Positions 44,176 through 54,179 of a stretch of 64,000 nt of DNA are shown piece after piece. A program made the translations under genes and the position numbers. A model generated the notes under the pieces. That model had not been told where the DNA came from. It worked only from the letters and a program-made list of their open reading frames with translations, and made no database searches. Numbering within the stretch: position 1 is the first letter of the stretch; each line of letters begins with the position of its first letter. The stretch comes from Paenalcaligenes niemegkensis (GTDB lineage: Bacteria > Pseudomonadota > Gammaproteobacteria > Burkholderiales > Burkholderiaceae_B), in NCBI RefSeq assembly GCF_022230885.1, contig NZ_JAKGCT010000004.1:496001-560000 (forward strand), in the 5' to 3' direction.

Positions 44176-45147
44176 TTTCGTGGCCACTTAAGAGCCCACG
44201 AATACCTCGAGATTTTTAACAACCCCTGCTACCTGCTGGAGTTCGTCAGTATGTCGGCCCAGTATGGTTTAACGCATGTGGGCGATAGTGAGCCTCATGT
44301 GGAGCTATCCGCCACCTATGGGCAAAATGTGCAGCTAAACCATAGCTTAATTGCCTTGGGACAGCCCCGCGAAATGCGCCAGCAGTACTTGGATTTTGCG
44401 GTAGGCCGTAACTTTCGTAAAAGCGTGGTTATTCATAGCGATCGCGCCGAACACGTTTTAATCAGCCCCGACCTGGATCGCCTGGCTGATTTGCGCTGGG
44501 CCGGGCACTTTACTGAAGTCGAAGCCGAAGAAAACGCGCCTAAAGGCAGGTTGTCCTTCCGCAACCATAAAAACCGTCCACTACACAGCAGCGATAAAAC
44601 GGTTATTAGCATGCTACGTGCCTTAAGCCAAGCATGGCCTGCCAGCCTAAGTTTTGACACTCTGCTTGAGCATGTGCGTCCTAGCCTGCCTGATGCTGAA
44701 GATGAGACTGCAGCACGTGCAGTCTTACTAAGCGCCCTACAAACGCTATTTCGCTTAAACATGTTGCGCTACAGCCTTGAAGCCTGCCCCTACGATCAGC
44801 AAGACAACACTCAGCAAAATCAAGCCACACTGCTACCTGGCGTGTCACACCTTTACCAACAACGCCAAGACCCCAACTTTGGTATTGGTTTATTTAATTT
44901 ATGGCACGACAGCGCCAATATCCAGTTAAAAGAAGCCGAGGCATTCGTATTAAGGCATATAGACGGTAATAGCAGCCGTAAAGAACTCGCTACACTGCTG
45001 CATGATGCGCTTAATCGTGGGATTGTGCCTAACACGGATGGGAAATCGTTGAAGGGGCAACGAAATTTGGATGCGACTGCGGATAAAATTGTAGGAAAGT
45101 TGCTTGGGTTGTTGAAGCGGCAGGGGTTGATGGTTAGTGGGTGGTAG
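44176..45147 (+). pseudogene. methyltransferase regulatory-domain protein, N-terminal half lost
   Basis: The reading frame contains AHEYLEIFNNPCYLLEFVSM and the following several hundred residues of the methyltransferase regulatory domain (PF10119). It ends normally at GLLKRQGLMVSGW. The SAM-binding methyltransferase domain that should precede AHEYLE is missing; a frame change and stop lie just upstream near 44180. The longest ATG frame starts at 44251. In related genomes such methyltransferases sit beside flagellin genes, so flagellin or glycan methylation is a guess. Confidence 0.68.
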
Positions 45148-45229
45148 GCATTGACCTACCTCATCTCAGACCATAAAGTAGATGTCTCTTTATCTATCTG
45201 GAATACCGTCAAAGTAAAGGAAGCTCGTC

Positions 45230-45406
45230 ATGTCCTCGAAAAATAAGCCCCTTACAGACAAAGAACTTGCCGCTTTGGAGACGGATCGAGATCTTGCTGC
45301 TGAGTTGCTTGAAGCTGTGCAGCAGATGAAAGCGGGGCAGGTGCGGGTCGCTTTATCGCCAGTGATCGAGGTATGCAGGGAAACGGGGCTTACTCGAGAT
45401 TGCTAA
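45230..45406 (+). pseudogene. XRE-type antitoxin, N-terminal fragment
   Basis: A 58-codon ORF with AAAGGA upstream of the ATG reads LTDKELAALETDRDLAAELL, then LEAVQQMKAGQVRVALSPVI and EVCRETGLTRDC-stop. This is the N-terminal part of HTH antitoxins that pair with RelE/HigB2 toxins; the HTH helices after ETGLT are missing. No toxin remains next to it. Confidence 0.6.
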
Positions 45407-45531
45407 GACAAACCTAAAAGCTTTGCTCGCTGTTGCTGGCGGATACTTACGCAACTTCTGCTTTCGGTCAGAGGCAGACTTTCTAAAAAGGCGAAATTTA
45501 GACCCTCACTTCATCAACAAGGAAATATCAA

Positions 45532-46536
45532 TTGTCGCGCGGTTTTTTTAATTTCATTAATACTACTCCAGCTTATGCCGAGTCAAAGAAAGACTGGTAT
45601 GTAGAACTGCTGAGCTGTACCTACACATGGTTTGACGCGATTATTGATCCAGTTGAGGGATTCGATGTAGCGGGTATGACGCGACAGTATCTTAAAGAGC
45701 TGAGGAAAGGCGTGAGAAATAGCCTCGACAAGCACTTCGTTTATTATCTAGTGTCCCGCGTCAAAGTGCGATTCAACATACGGAAGAAGCCACGGTATGG
45801 CTATCTGAATAAAAAACTTATTTTCCATATCGAGATTGGCCGTCAGCGTACTCAGAGGAAATGTACTGTTGAGCTTCGCGACCAAAAAACCGGGAAAATG
45901 ATTCATCCCGAGATAGAGATCACGGATCGGTACATAACGATCTACAACGAGGCAGGTGACAAGACCACCATGTCGATCTACGACTTCCTGAGTTTTTGCG
46001 GAATTGAGACTGGAGTTAATTCGGAAGTTCAATACGTTGGCTACACCAAGAATCCCGCCGAACGGCCACTTAATAGGGATCATCGAGGGTTCGGTGACAT
46101 GTTGCACTGGACCTCTCGGGGTGATGAGGATTATGACTACTTTATCTTCTACAATCTTTTCAAGGTCCTTTCCGTCGGTGTGAATCCCAGGGCCATGTTC
46201 AACTTTGTCGTCGCCAACGCGATGACGGATGAGGTCACGGTTGAAGATGAAGGTCTGATTTTAGAAAAAGTGCTGATCAAGTATTTTGACACTAAACCCC
46301 AGGACTTGAACAAGGCGCGCGAGTCGTCAGAATTGAGCAATCGGCTGGAGCTGCTCGCCACGCGCCATCGAATACAGTCGATCACCTTTGACCTAAGTAT
46401 GGCTCTACCAAACGAGCTTTTTCGCTTCTATTCCCGGCAGGTACAGCCAACTGATCGGCACCATTTTACTTGTCTAATAGACCAGTCAGGTGCGCAAATT
46501 GTGCCTGCAAAGAGTTTTGACCTTGGACCCGTATGA
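45532..46536 (+). CDS. unrecognised 334-residue protein with GIY-YIG-like segment
   Basis: The start is TTG 45532 with AAGGAAA 8 nt upstream. The N-terminal half is basic (RKGVRNSLDKHFVYYLVSRV, VRFNIRKKPRYGYLNKK). Around residues 165-200, EVQYVGYTKNPAERPLNRDH is reminiscent of a GIY-YIG nuclease core (YxG...K...R), but spacing and a clear catalytic Glu are uncertain. The C-terminal half is helical. No signal or membrane segment. It lies between a truncated antitoxin and a broken Mrr-nSTAND3 gene, so a mobile or defence role is plausible but unproven. Confidence 0.6.
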   Translation: MSRGFFNFINTTPAYAESKKDWYVELLSCTYTWFDAIIDPVEGFDVAGMTRQYLKELRKGVRNSLDKHFVYYLVSRVKVRFNIRKKPRYGYLNKKLIFHIEIGRQRTQRKCTVELRDQKTGKMIHPEIEITDRYITIYNEAGDKTTMSIYDFLSFCGIETGVNSEVQYVGYTKNPAERPLNRDHRGFGDMLHWTSRGDEDYDYFIFYNLFKVLSVGVNPRAMFNFVVANAMTDEVTVEDEGLILEKVLIKYFDTKPQDLNKARESSELSNRLELLATRHRIQSITFDLSMALPNELFRFYSRQVQPTDRHHFTCLIDQSGAQIVPAKSFDLGPV

Positions 46537-46941
46537 TCTGTACGCTGATACCGTTTGGCTAGGTAGCCTATGGGCGTTTTATATGAAGCGAAAAAGCTCT
46601 CATTGAAATCATGAGCTACTAGGAACGCGGTCCTAAAGGAGAGGGAAATAGCCCATTAGCACGGCATTGTGTAACAACTTTAATTATTAGCAAAAGCTCT
46701 ATATGGCCGCTTCAGGTCGAGTTCGGCCATCTGACTTTGATTACAATCGACCATAAGATGTCATCAAAGTATTTTCATCACATTATTTATTTCTATTGCG
46801 CTTCGCGATTATGAGTCCGATCCGGTAATGCCAAGTCTTACCTTAAAGCAGGCTAACACTTGCACCACTTAACCCGGTACTCTGGATACTCTGAAACCGC
46901 CGCGCGAGACTGCCCGATTTAGAGGACGGCTTTACCCTGCT
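46537..46941. other. intergenic stretch, no supported gene
   Basis: About 400 bp with no coherent frame or structured RNA that I can support. Confidence 0.55.
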
Positions 46942-47564
46942 ATGCATGATTTCAGACAACTATCGCCTCTCGATTTTGAAAATTTAGTCCGTGATCTATT
47001 GCAAATTGAATTACAGTTTTGTCTCGAAAGCTTTGGACTCGGCAAGGATGGTGGTATTGATTTTCGGTTTGCTCGAGGCGGGCGAACGACCGTAGTGCAG
47101 GTCAAACACTACGCTGTAAGCCCTCTCTGCGCTACTGAATGCGGTCAAGGCAGAAAATGCAAAAGTGGCCAAACTCAAACCTGAGCGCTATATTTTGCCG
47201 ACCTCATCGGCAATGAGGCCGATGCTCAAGGACAAACTCATAGCAGCAGTGCCCAATGCCCCGCTCACGCGTGAAGATGTACTAGGGCAGGAGGATTTTA
47301 ATAATCTGCTGGCGAGGCCCCCAAATCTTGCGACAACATTTCAAGCTATGGTTGACCGACACGCATACGCTCGAACGCATCGTACACAGTGGGATCTACA
47401 ACCGGGCCGAAGCTGAATTGGACGTGATCAAACAGCTCATCCCACGATTCGTGCACAATGAAAGCATCGGCTAGGCAGAACAGATTCTTGAGCGGCGCGG
47501 AGCACTGATCATAGCCGGCGAGCCTGGCGTAGGCAAAACCACGCTGGCGAGAGTGCTGACCTAG
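46942..47564 (+). pseudogene. Mrr-like nuclease plus nSTAND3 NTPase, decayed
   Basis: MHDFRQLSPLDFENLVRDLL, then GKDGGIDFRFARGG and VVQVKHYA form the Mrr-type restriction endonuclease domain (D and QVK catalytic motif). The frame shifts after VKHYA and continues from about 47165 as LKPERYILPTSSAM and LTREDVLGQEDFNNLL. It shifts again near 47340 into LWLTDTHTLERIVHSGIYNR and, past a nonsense codon, ALIIAGEPGVGKTTLARVL (Walker A). This is the Mrr-nSTAND3 architecture of known anti-phage or restriction-type proteins, broken by at least two shifts and two stops; the rest of the NTPase is gone. Confidence 0.68.
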
Positions 47565-47643
47565 CTTCACCGCTTACCAGGCAACGGATGCATCGTTCTT
47601 CGACCTTTTCGAACACCTGCGCACCGAGCAGCTCATTCCCTAA

Positions 47644-47961
47644 GCCTGCCGCCTGCTGCGCGCCCGTATTCGTAATGATGCTATTCCTGAACCGCATGAT
47701 TTGGAAGAGATAAACACCATGCTGGCACAGAATTTGGAACAATGGTTGCAAGGGTTCGAAGATAGTGGAATCGCCATTGGCGAGGCTCGTAAAGTACTTA
47801 AAGACGAACGTCAGGTGTTGCTAAAGCAAATGCACTTGAAATTTGGTGCCATTCCAGACTGGGCATACGCCAAACTCGATGTAGCCAACGCCGAGCAATT
47901 GGATATCTGAACCGAACACATTTTAAGTGCTGATAGCCTAGAAGCCTTGCTGGCTGATTAG
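47644..47961 (+). pseudogene. Rpn/DUF4351-type C-terminal remnant
   Basis: Reads EPHDLEEINTMLAQNLEQWL, then VLLKQMHLKFGAIPDWAYAK and LDVANAEQLDI, a TGA where a Trp is expected, then TEHILSADSLEALLAD-stop. This is the C-terminal part of the recombination-promoting nuclease (Rpn)/DUF4351 family. The nuclease domain is absent. Confidence 0.6.
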
Positions 47962-49030
47962 GGAGGCTCCTTGCCCTACTCCGTGCGAGCGCATCTGGGA
48001 GCACTGCGATAGTCTTGCGGGATATGCAATAAACCATCTTGTAAGGTGATGACATCAACTTTATGATCGACTACGCACCACTGCCTAATCCCAGCGGCCT
48101 AAAGGTTAAGGATATCAACCAAATATTCTTTACTTTGGGAGCCTAAGGTCTGAAGCGTAAATGAGCCTTATAAACATATATAGTAATTAAAAATGCAGAC
48201 GATACTGCTCCGATCAGCATACCCTTGAAAAGAGTACCGTAAGGCTTCATTGTCATTACCGAAACAGCCAAGCGGTGCAGCCCGCACCCTACTCGCGATT
48301 GCCAATACAAACCCAAAAGCATTACTCGCTGTCGTTGACAAATAAAGACTTAAGAAAAATGTTTATAAGGGTCCTCGCCTTCGATAAGTCGTTTCATCGG
48401 CCACCTCGCTTAAACGGGTTGGCTTATTTTAATTGGGATCTGACTACCAAAGAAGGGTTTTCAAACAGCCTCGGCCAGAAGCAGTCATCGGCTCTCATTC
48501 CCAGTCAGAAAGTCAATATTCGGTGGAGCCAAACTGGGATTGCACAGATAGTGCAATGATTAAAAACCATTCCTGATTTTATCCAGCCGCCCCTGACCTG
48601 CTCTATACCTCTGAGTTATCAAAGGTTTCTCCCCAAATCCTAGACTACCCCATAAGCACTAAACTCAAGGAAAGAGCTTCAAGCTACCCTCTTGAATATT
48701 TCGTCAAGTCGATTACTGGTATCATCCGACTTTTTTGTTTGCTCATCCATGACTTCGCGCACCCTAAGTCCGTTTCCCCCTTCGCGTGCGGGCGCACTCG
48801 GGGAGCGCCGCGATTCAGGCAGAAACTAACTATGCTGGCAAGCAATATCAATTTTCCGGAGCCTGCATATAGCACGGTAAAGCGGTTCACTCTAATGAAG
48901 CCCATGTTAAAGCAGCCGAGCGCGAAATGAAAGCGCAACACCTGAGCCTACTCGCTGTCGCTATTGTGTTAATTTACAAAAGGGGCCGTTAGCACCATGC
49001 TATTACCGCTCTGGTCCAATAATTTGCATT
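47962..49030. other. 1.1-kb stretch without a supported gene, with repeat arms
   Basis: Only short, unrecognised frames occur (for example 48275-48559). It contains a single arm of the repeat found as a palindrome at 51666-51846: 48766-48827, about 60 bp, starting CTAAGTCCGTTTCCCC. A more decayed arm lies near 47975-48010. The region looks like a graveyard of inserted elements. Confidence 0.55.
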
Positions 49031-49045
49031 TTGAAATTATTTCAA
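49031..49045. promoter_or_regulatory. candidate ArsR operator
   Basis: TTGAAATTATTTCAA is a perfect palindrome 30 bp upstream of the arsR ATG, in an AT-rich promoter region. Position and form suit an ArsR/SmtB-type operator. Confidence 0.55.
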
Positions 49046-49074
49046 CAATTCAACAAGTGATGTATTATTGCCTT

Positions 49075-49398
49075 ATGAAAGAAAGCAACGTTGTCCGCTC
49101 GCTCTCCGCCCTCGCTCATGACGCCCGTTTGCGCGTATTTCGTGCATTGGTGGTTGCTGGGCCTGAGGGCTTGACACCAAGTGCATTGGCCGAGCAACTG
49201 AGCATCGCTCCCAATGCACTGTCATTTCATCTTAAGGAACTCTTCCATGCTGAGTTGGTAAGTCACGAGCGGCAAGGACGCAATGTGTTGTATCGCGCCG
49301 CGTTTCCCGTAATGAATGAGCTGCTGGCCTACCTCACCGAAAACTGCTGCCAAGGTACAGCCTGCACTTCTGAAGCGGTGACAACGTACCAATGCTGA
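49075..49398 (+). CDS. arsR: ArsR-family metalloregulator
   Basis: This 107-residue winged-HTH repressor reads [20 protein letters not shown], then [20 protein letters not shown] and [16 protein letters not shown]. The C-terminus carries cysteines ([19 protein letters not shown]) rather than the classical ELCVCDL in helix 3, as in C-terminal-thiol ArsR types. It releases DNA on binding arsenite (inferred). First gene of the ars operon. ATG 49075 is chosen over upstream in-frame starts because it gives the conserved N-terminus. Confidence 0.88.
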   Translation: MKESNVVRSLSALAHDARLRVFRALVVAGPEGLTPSALAEQLSIAPNALSFHLKELFHAELVSHERQGRNVLYRAAFPVMNELLAYLTENCCQGTACTSEAVTTYQC

Positions 49399-49426
49399 TA
49401 GTGGCCGTTGCTGGAATCGCTTCCTT

Positions 49427-50716
49427 ATGTTGACAGCTATCCTGATTTTTATTTTCACGCTGATCCTGGTCATCTCGCAACCGCGAGACCTTGGCATTGG
49501 GTGGAGCGCTTCCATTGGTGCCGCACTCGCATTGGCGCTGGGGGTCGTGCATTTGTCTGATATTCCAGTGGTCTGGCATATAGTCTGGAATGCCACTGCA
49601 ACCTTTGTGGCAGTCATCATCATTAGCCTTTTGCTGGATGAAGCCGGGTTCTTTGAATGGACTGCGTTGCATTTTGCCCGGTGGGGTGCGGGCAGTGGGC
49701 TCAAGCTGTTTGCGTTCATCGTTCTGCTTGGTGCTGCCGTCTCTGCACTGTTTGCCAACGATGGTGCAGCACTGATACTGACTCCCATCGTGATGGCCAT
49801 GCTGGTCGCCCTGGGCTTTTCTCCCGCTGCAACACTGGCATTTGTCATGGCCGCAGGTTTCATCGCGGATACCGCGAGCTTGCCTTTTGTCGTGTCAAAT
49901 CTGGTGAACATCGTTTCGGCAGACTTTTTCAACATAAGTTTCAACGACTATGCATCAGTGATGGTACCGGTCAATATCGCATCGGTTCTGGTCAGTCTCT
50001 GCGTATTGATACTGTTCTTTAGGCACGATATTCCGGCCACTTACGACCTTGAAAAGCTCAAACAGCCCTCGGCTGCAATCAAGGACTCGGCTACCTTCCG
50101 CGCAGGTTGGGTGGTGTTGGTCTTGCTTCTGCTTGGTTTTTTCGCGCTGGAACCATTAGGTGTTCCCGTGAGCACTGTAGCAGCTGCAGGTGCCGGAATA
50201 CTGCTGGCTGTTGCTGCACGTAGCTCTGCCATCAGCACCAAGAGGGTTTTGCATGGTGCGCCGTGGCAGATCGTGGTGTTCTCTTTGGGCATGTATCTGG
50301 TGGTTTACGGTCTGCGCAATGCAGGCCTGACTGACCACCTCGCTTCGCTACTGAACCGATTTGCAGAAGGAGGCATCTGGGGTGCAGCAATGGGTACGGG
50401 CCTTCTTTCTGCACTGCTGTCTTCCATAATGAACAACATGCCCACTGTGCTGATAGGCGCGTTGTCGATAGACGCATCCAATGCTAGCGGTGCTGTCAAG
50501 GAAGCCATGATTTACGCGAATGTGATCGGTAGCGATTTGGGGCCTAAGATCACACCTATAGGCAGTCTTGCCACCCTGCTTTGGCTGCACGTCCTGGCCA
50601 AAAAAGGTACGACGATTGGCTGGGGCTACTACTTCAGAGTGGGTACAGTGCTGACTATGCCCGTGCTGCTCATCACACTCGCAGCGCTCGTCTTACGGCT
50701 GAGCGTGGCGCCCTGA
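49427..50716 (+). CDS. arsB: arsenite efflux permease ArsB
   Basis: This 429-residue inner-membrane antiporter has about 12 hydrophobic segments and family blocks [56 protein letters not shown] and [20 protein letters not shown]. It exports arsenite or antimonite and needs no ArsA here, as none is present. It starts 28 bp after arsR. No arsC reductase lies between them, so arsenate reduction must come from elsewhere. Confidence 0.95.
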   Translation: MLTAILIFIFTLILVISQPRDLGIGWSASIGAALALALGVVHLSDIPVVWHIVWNATATFVAVIIISLLLDEAGFFEWTALHFARWGAGSGLKLFAFIVLLGAAVSALFANDGAALILTPIVMAMLVALGFSPAATLAFVMAAGFIADTASLPFVVSNLVNIVSADFFNISFNDYASVMVPVNIASVLVSLCVLILFFRHDIPATYDLEKLKQPSAAIKDSATFRAGWVVLVLLLLGFFALEPLGVPVSTVAAAGAGILLAVAARSSAISTKRVLHGAPWQIVVFSLGMYLVVYGLRNAGLTDHLASLLNRFAEGGIWGAAMGTGLLSALLSSIMNNMPTVLIGALSIDASNASGAVKEAMIYANVIGSDLGPKITPIGSLATLLWLHVLAKKGTTIGWGYYFRVGTVLTMPVLLITLAALVLRLSVAP

Positions 50717-50741
50717 TTTTCTTGCATAGGAGTCAAGAGCT

Positions 50742-50792
50742 ATGAATAACATCACGATTGATACCAAAGGACACCAAATTGCTAAACACTGA
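50742..50792 (+). CDS. possible 16-residue leader ORF of arsH
   Basis: ATG 50742 has an excellent AGGAG (50729-50733) upstream and encodes [20 protein letters not shown], ending inside the start region of arsH in another frame. It is either a translational-coupling leader or the true arsH start separated by an indel. Confidence 0.35.
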   Translation: MNNITIDTKGHQIAKH

Positions 50793-51495
50793 TTTGCCCA
50801 ACCTTGACGAACAGGCATTTGAAAGCCCAAACCTGAGCGGATTGCTGCCTACGGAGCGCGCATTACATGCTCCTCGCATCTTGCTTCTTTATGGGTCTGT
50901 CCGAGAGCGCTCCTACAGCCGTCTCCTGACCGCAGAGGCGGCACGGCTACTCCAAAAGATGGGCGCAGAGGCAAGAGTCTTCGATCCACACGATTTGCCA
51001 CTACCTGATAGCGCCCCCGACGATCATCCCAAAGTTAACGAGTTGCGTGAGTTGGCTCAGTGGGCAGAAGGCATGGTATGGACTTCCCCTGAGCGCCACG
51101 GTGCGATGGCCAGCATTCTGAAAGCGCAGATTGACTGGATTCCCTTGTCTGTGGGTGCCGTTCGGCCAACACAAGGCAAGACTCTTGCCATAATGCAAGT
51201 CTCTGGAGGCTCGCAGTCCTTTAATGCCCTGAATCAAATGCGTGTGCTGGGTCGATGGATGCGTATGATCACCATTCCGAACCAATCGTCCGTGGCTAAG
51301 GCCTATTTGGAGTTTGATGAAGCTGGCCGTATGAAGCCCTCTTCGTATTATGAGCGCGTGGTTGATGTGATGGAGGAGCTGCTCAAGTTCACCCTGCTCA
51401 CGCGTGATTGTGCTGACTATCTCGTGGACCGGTACAGCGAACGCCGAGAAAGCGGCGAGGCACTATCCAAGCGGGTCAATCAGCGAAGCATCTAA
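50779..51495 (+). CDS. arsH: ArsH NADPH-dependent flavoprotein
   Basis: The product (238 residues) belongs to the ArsH flavodoxin-like family, which oxidises trivalent organoarsenicals. FMN-loop [20 protein letters not shown] and [20 protein letters not shown], then [20 protein letters not shown], are intact, with the usual ending [14 protein letters not shown] 50779 gives the family N-terminus (NTDLPNLDE) and has AAGGA 7 nt upstream; TTG 50758 is in the same frame. Third gene of the ars operon. Confidence 0.92.
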   Translation: MLNTDLPNLDEQAFESPNLSGLLPTERALHAPRILLLYGSVRERSYSRLLTAEAARLLQKMGAEARVFDPHDLPLPDSAPDDHPKVNELRELAQWAEGMVWTSPERHGAMASILKAQIDWIPLSVGAVRPTQGKTLAIMQVSGGSQSFNALNQMRVLGRWMRMITIPNQSSVAKAYLEFDEAGRMKPSSYYERVVDVMEELLKFTLLTRDCADYLVDRYSERRESGEALSKRVNQRSI

Positions 51496-51665
51496 ATAGG
51501 CAGTGAGCTTAGGCAGTGAGCTTTAGCCACATAATTAATGACAGCTAATTGAGTAACATGCGCCCCACCCTGCTCTCGGGCCTAGCTCTCGCGCCCCAAT
51601 GCTTTGACAGCCAAAGAGCAAACGAGCAAGAGGCCAAGGATGTAAAGCGAATTACATCCCCTAAG

Positions 51666-51846
51666 TCCGTTTCCCCTTCGCGTGCGAGCGCATTCGTGGA
51701 GCGCCGCGATCCAGGCAGAAAGCAGGAAAAAAGTGAGCGCTGTTCGAAGCGCGCAGCGCAAGTTCGCGAACGCCTGCTTTCTGTCTGGATCAAGGGAAGT
51801 GCGTAGCACCGCTCAACGCTAAGCTCGCACGCGAAGGGGAAACGGA
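51666..51846. repeat. large palindromic element (about 180 bp)
   Basis: Outer arms 51666-51689 and 51823-51846 are perfectly complementary over 24 bp (TCCGTTTCCCCTTCGCG...). An inner pair starts GATCCAGGCAGAAAG and ends CTTTCTGTCTGGATC with one mismatch. Single arms recur at 48766-48827 and about 47975. No ORF of a transposase lies inside, so it resembles a MITE-like or REP-like element. Confidence 0.8.
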
Positions 51847-51966
51847 CGACAAGCTGCCGCCCATCGTCAGCGCAACCAGTATCGAACAGCTTGATGAGCT
51901 ACTGACTGCGGTGAGCGTCGACATACCCGAGGCGTGGATGAGCAAACTCGAAGCCGCAAGCAACTA
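51841..51966 (+). pseudogene. aldo/keto reductase C-terminal remnant
   Basis: Reads PPIVSATSIEQLDELLTAVS, then VDIPEAWMSKLEAASN-stop. This is the typical last 40 residues of an aldo/keto reductase. It is cut at its 5' side by the palindromic element, so the gene was truncated by that insertion or by a deletion anchored there. Confidence 0.55.
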
Positions 51967-52054
51967 AGCACAACCCCTTACAAGCAGCGTGCTTTGTCCT
52001 CATAGACAGAGATGAAGCACGAGTAGACTCCCGAAATCAGTGCCCCTGCCATCA

Positions 52055-52288
52055 TCAGGACACAGGCGAGCGCTTCAACCGGTCGAGCGACTTGAGTCCC
52101 CATGGGCAGGTGTGCTCAGAGGTCACCATTCGATGCAGTACCGCATATTCTTCGTCGCCACTCCCCACTCCTTCGAAGCTAAGGCTTTCCTGATGATCTG
52201 CGCTCACGGCTAGCCCAGCCGGCGGACTTGGATCGCCAGTTGCATTAAAAACGGATGCAAGAAAACAGAACGCACCTATTTGGCTCAT
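52055..52288 (-). CDS. hypothetical protein with glutaredoxin-like end (doubtful)
   Basis: A 77-codon frame. Its last 25 residues (MVTSEHTCPWGLKSLDRLKR) resemble the CPxG/C active-site start of a glutaredoxin-type domain, but the protein stops there. The N-terminal part has a signal-like stretch and no family. Probably a decayed gene. Confidence 0.3.
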   Translation of the reverse strand: MSQIGAFCFLASVFNATGDPSPPAGLAVSADHQESLSFEGVGSGDEEYAVLHRMVTSEHTCPWGLKSLDRLKRSPVS

Positions 52289-52365
52289 TGCGGCTTCGCC
52301 TTAATTCTGTCAATATGTATTTAGATCGCATAATTTAGATACATTAACCAAAGGAGAGTAGTCCA

Positions 52366-52695
52366 ATGGGTACGCTAGATTCAGCTGTCATGTGTTTGAT
52401 GTGCCGCGCCATAGAGCCTTCAAAAACAAATACTGTTAGGCATATTCATTTGCGTATTCTCGCCAAAGACGATCCAGACGGTAAGCTGGGGTTTCAATCG
52501 CTATACCAGTGTTCTGTATGCCAAACAAGCTGGTTGCATCAATTTGATAAATGGCAATGCTGCCAAGGTTTCAAGCTCTGGCCAGGCAGCGCAGACGATT
52601 ACTTCCAAACGATAAATAGCTCGCCCGCCAAAAAAACATTGCCTGCAGAAAAAACCCAAACTTCCCCAAGGGCTGGAATCAGGCCCGAAAACTAA
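52366..52695 (+). CDS. hypothetical zinc-ribbon-like protein
   Basis: This 109-residue protein has AAGGAGAG ribosome binding sequence before the ATG. Paired cysteine motifs CLMC (near residue 12) and CSVC, then CC (about 45-65), suggest a zinc-binding fold. The C-terminal tail is Lys/Pro-rich. No family recognised. Confidence 0.5.
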   Translation: MGTLDSAVMCLMCRAIEPSKTNTVRHIHLRILAKDDPDGKLGFQSLYQCSVCQTSWLHQFDKWQCCQGFKLWPGSADDYFQTINSSPAKKTLPAEKTQTSPRAGIRPEN

Positions 52696-52771
52696 ATGCT
52701 CTAAAGTTCAGCAGCGGCAAAAGAGTACGGTAGCACCATAAAGGCGAGTTTAAATTAGCGGACGAGGGCTT

Positions 52772-54112
52772 TTATGAGCCAATCCGCTCGAAGCGCCGCG
52801 CCAACAGGAGATAGCAAAGAACACCAAGCACTCCATGGGCCGCGACAAACCAGAGCGCCAGATCAAACGAATCGGTAACAGCCAAAACATAACCAATCAC
52901 CAGCGGCGTAACAATACCGGCGATATTACCAATGCCGTTGAACACTCCGCCACAAAGGCCAATCATTTTTTTAGGAGCTACGTCAGATAATACCGCCCAG
53001 CCCACCGCCGCCAGCCCCTTGCCAAAGAATGCTAAAGCCATCAGCATAATTACCACTGCATTGCTGTCGGCAAAGTTGGCCAGCACCAGCGTAGTGGACA
53101 GCAGCATACCCAGCACGTAAGGGGTTTTGCGTGCGATTGAGGGATGGGCCCCACGCCTGATCAGCAGATCTGAGATGAAGCCCCCAAGTATGCCGCCACT
53201 AAAACCGCAGATTGCCGGCAGTGCGGCCACCCAGCCAGCTTCCATAATAGTCATGCCGCGCCCCTTGATCAGGTAGATCGGGAACCAGGTAATGAAAAAG
53301 TAGGTCAATGCAGTAATGCAGTATTGGCCCAGGTAGATTGCCCACAAATTGCGGTTATTAAACAATTGCAGCACCTCGGCCCGGGTGGGCTTGCGTTTCT
53401 CTCCCTTTTCCTTTTTCTCCAGATCAACCAGCGCCCCTCCTTCGCGCATGTAATCCAGTTCGCTGCGTGACAATCCAGGCGCACTATGCGGTTCGTGGTA
53501 AACACGGAACCAAACCACACTCAGCAATAGCCCAAGCACACCCATCCAGATGAATACCGACTGCCAACTTATGGTGTGGGCCATCCACGCCATGAGCGGG
53601 GCAAACACCACCACTGCCATATACTGTGCCGAGTTGAACAGTGCTGAGGCAGTACCCCGCTCATGGGTGGGAAACCAGCAGCTGACGATCCGCGAGTTCG
53701 CCGGAAAGGCTGGCGACTCGACCAGACCCAGCATGAAACGCATCGAAAACAGCGCCGCCGCAGCCGACGCCCCGGCCAGCCCCATCCAGCCTACAGTACC
53801 TTGTAGCAGAGTGAACAAGGACCAAAGGATCAAACTGGTGCCATACACCCTGCGCGCACCGTAGCGATCAAGCAGCCACCCTCCAGGCACCTGCCCTAAG
53901 GCATAGGCCCAGGCAAAGGCAGAAAACACCATACCCAACATCACCGGATCCAGACCAAGATCTTTGATGACTTCGGTACCAACGATAGAAAGCGTCGCAC
54001 GGTCGGCATAATTGATCACCGTGACAACAAAGATCAGTGCAAGAATGACGAAACGATGGCGACCGACGGCAACGCCCAGCGCAGGCGCTGTGCTAATAGA
54101 TTTGACGTTCAT
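52772..54112 (-). CDS. MFS transporter, ACS family (sugar-acid/hydroxyacid type)
   Basis: This 446-residue, 12-span major facilitator resembles GudP/DgoT-type anion:cation symporters. It has INYADRATLSIVGTEVIKDL in TM1, QVPGGWLLDRYGARRVYG in loop 2-3, and a central charged loop. It is directly downstream (67 bp) of the hydroxyacid dehydrogenase gene on the same strand and divergent from the LysR regulator. It probably imports the dehydrogenase substrate, an organic hydroxyacid or sugar acid. Confidence 0.9.
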   Translation of the reverse strand: MNVKSISTAPALGVAVGRHRFVILALIFVVTVINYADRATLSIVGTEVIKDLGLDPVMLGMVFSAFAWAYALGQVPGGWLLDRYGARRVYGTSLILWSLFTLLQGTVGWMGLAGASAAAALFSMRFMLGLVESPAFPANSRIVSCWFPTHERGTASALFNSAQYMAVVVFAPLMAWMAHTISWQSVFIWMGVLGLLLSVVWFRVYHEPHSAPGLSRSELDYMREGGALVDLEKKEKGEKRKPTRAEVLQLFNNRNLWAIYLGQYCITALTYFFITWFPIYLIKGRGMTIMEAGWVAALPAICGFSGGILGGFISDLLIRRGAHPSIARKTPYVLGMLLSTTLVLANFADSNAVVIMLMALAFFGKGLAAVGWAVLSDVAPKKMIGLCGGVFNGIGNIAGIVTPLVIGYVLAVTDSFDLALWFVAAHGVLGVLCYLLLARRFERIGS

Positions 54113-54179
54113 GGGGACCTCTTGCTTCTCATGGAAGCGATTATTTTTGTAAGTAGAAAAGCCGATGACGCATGTTCAA

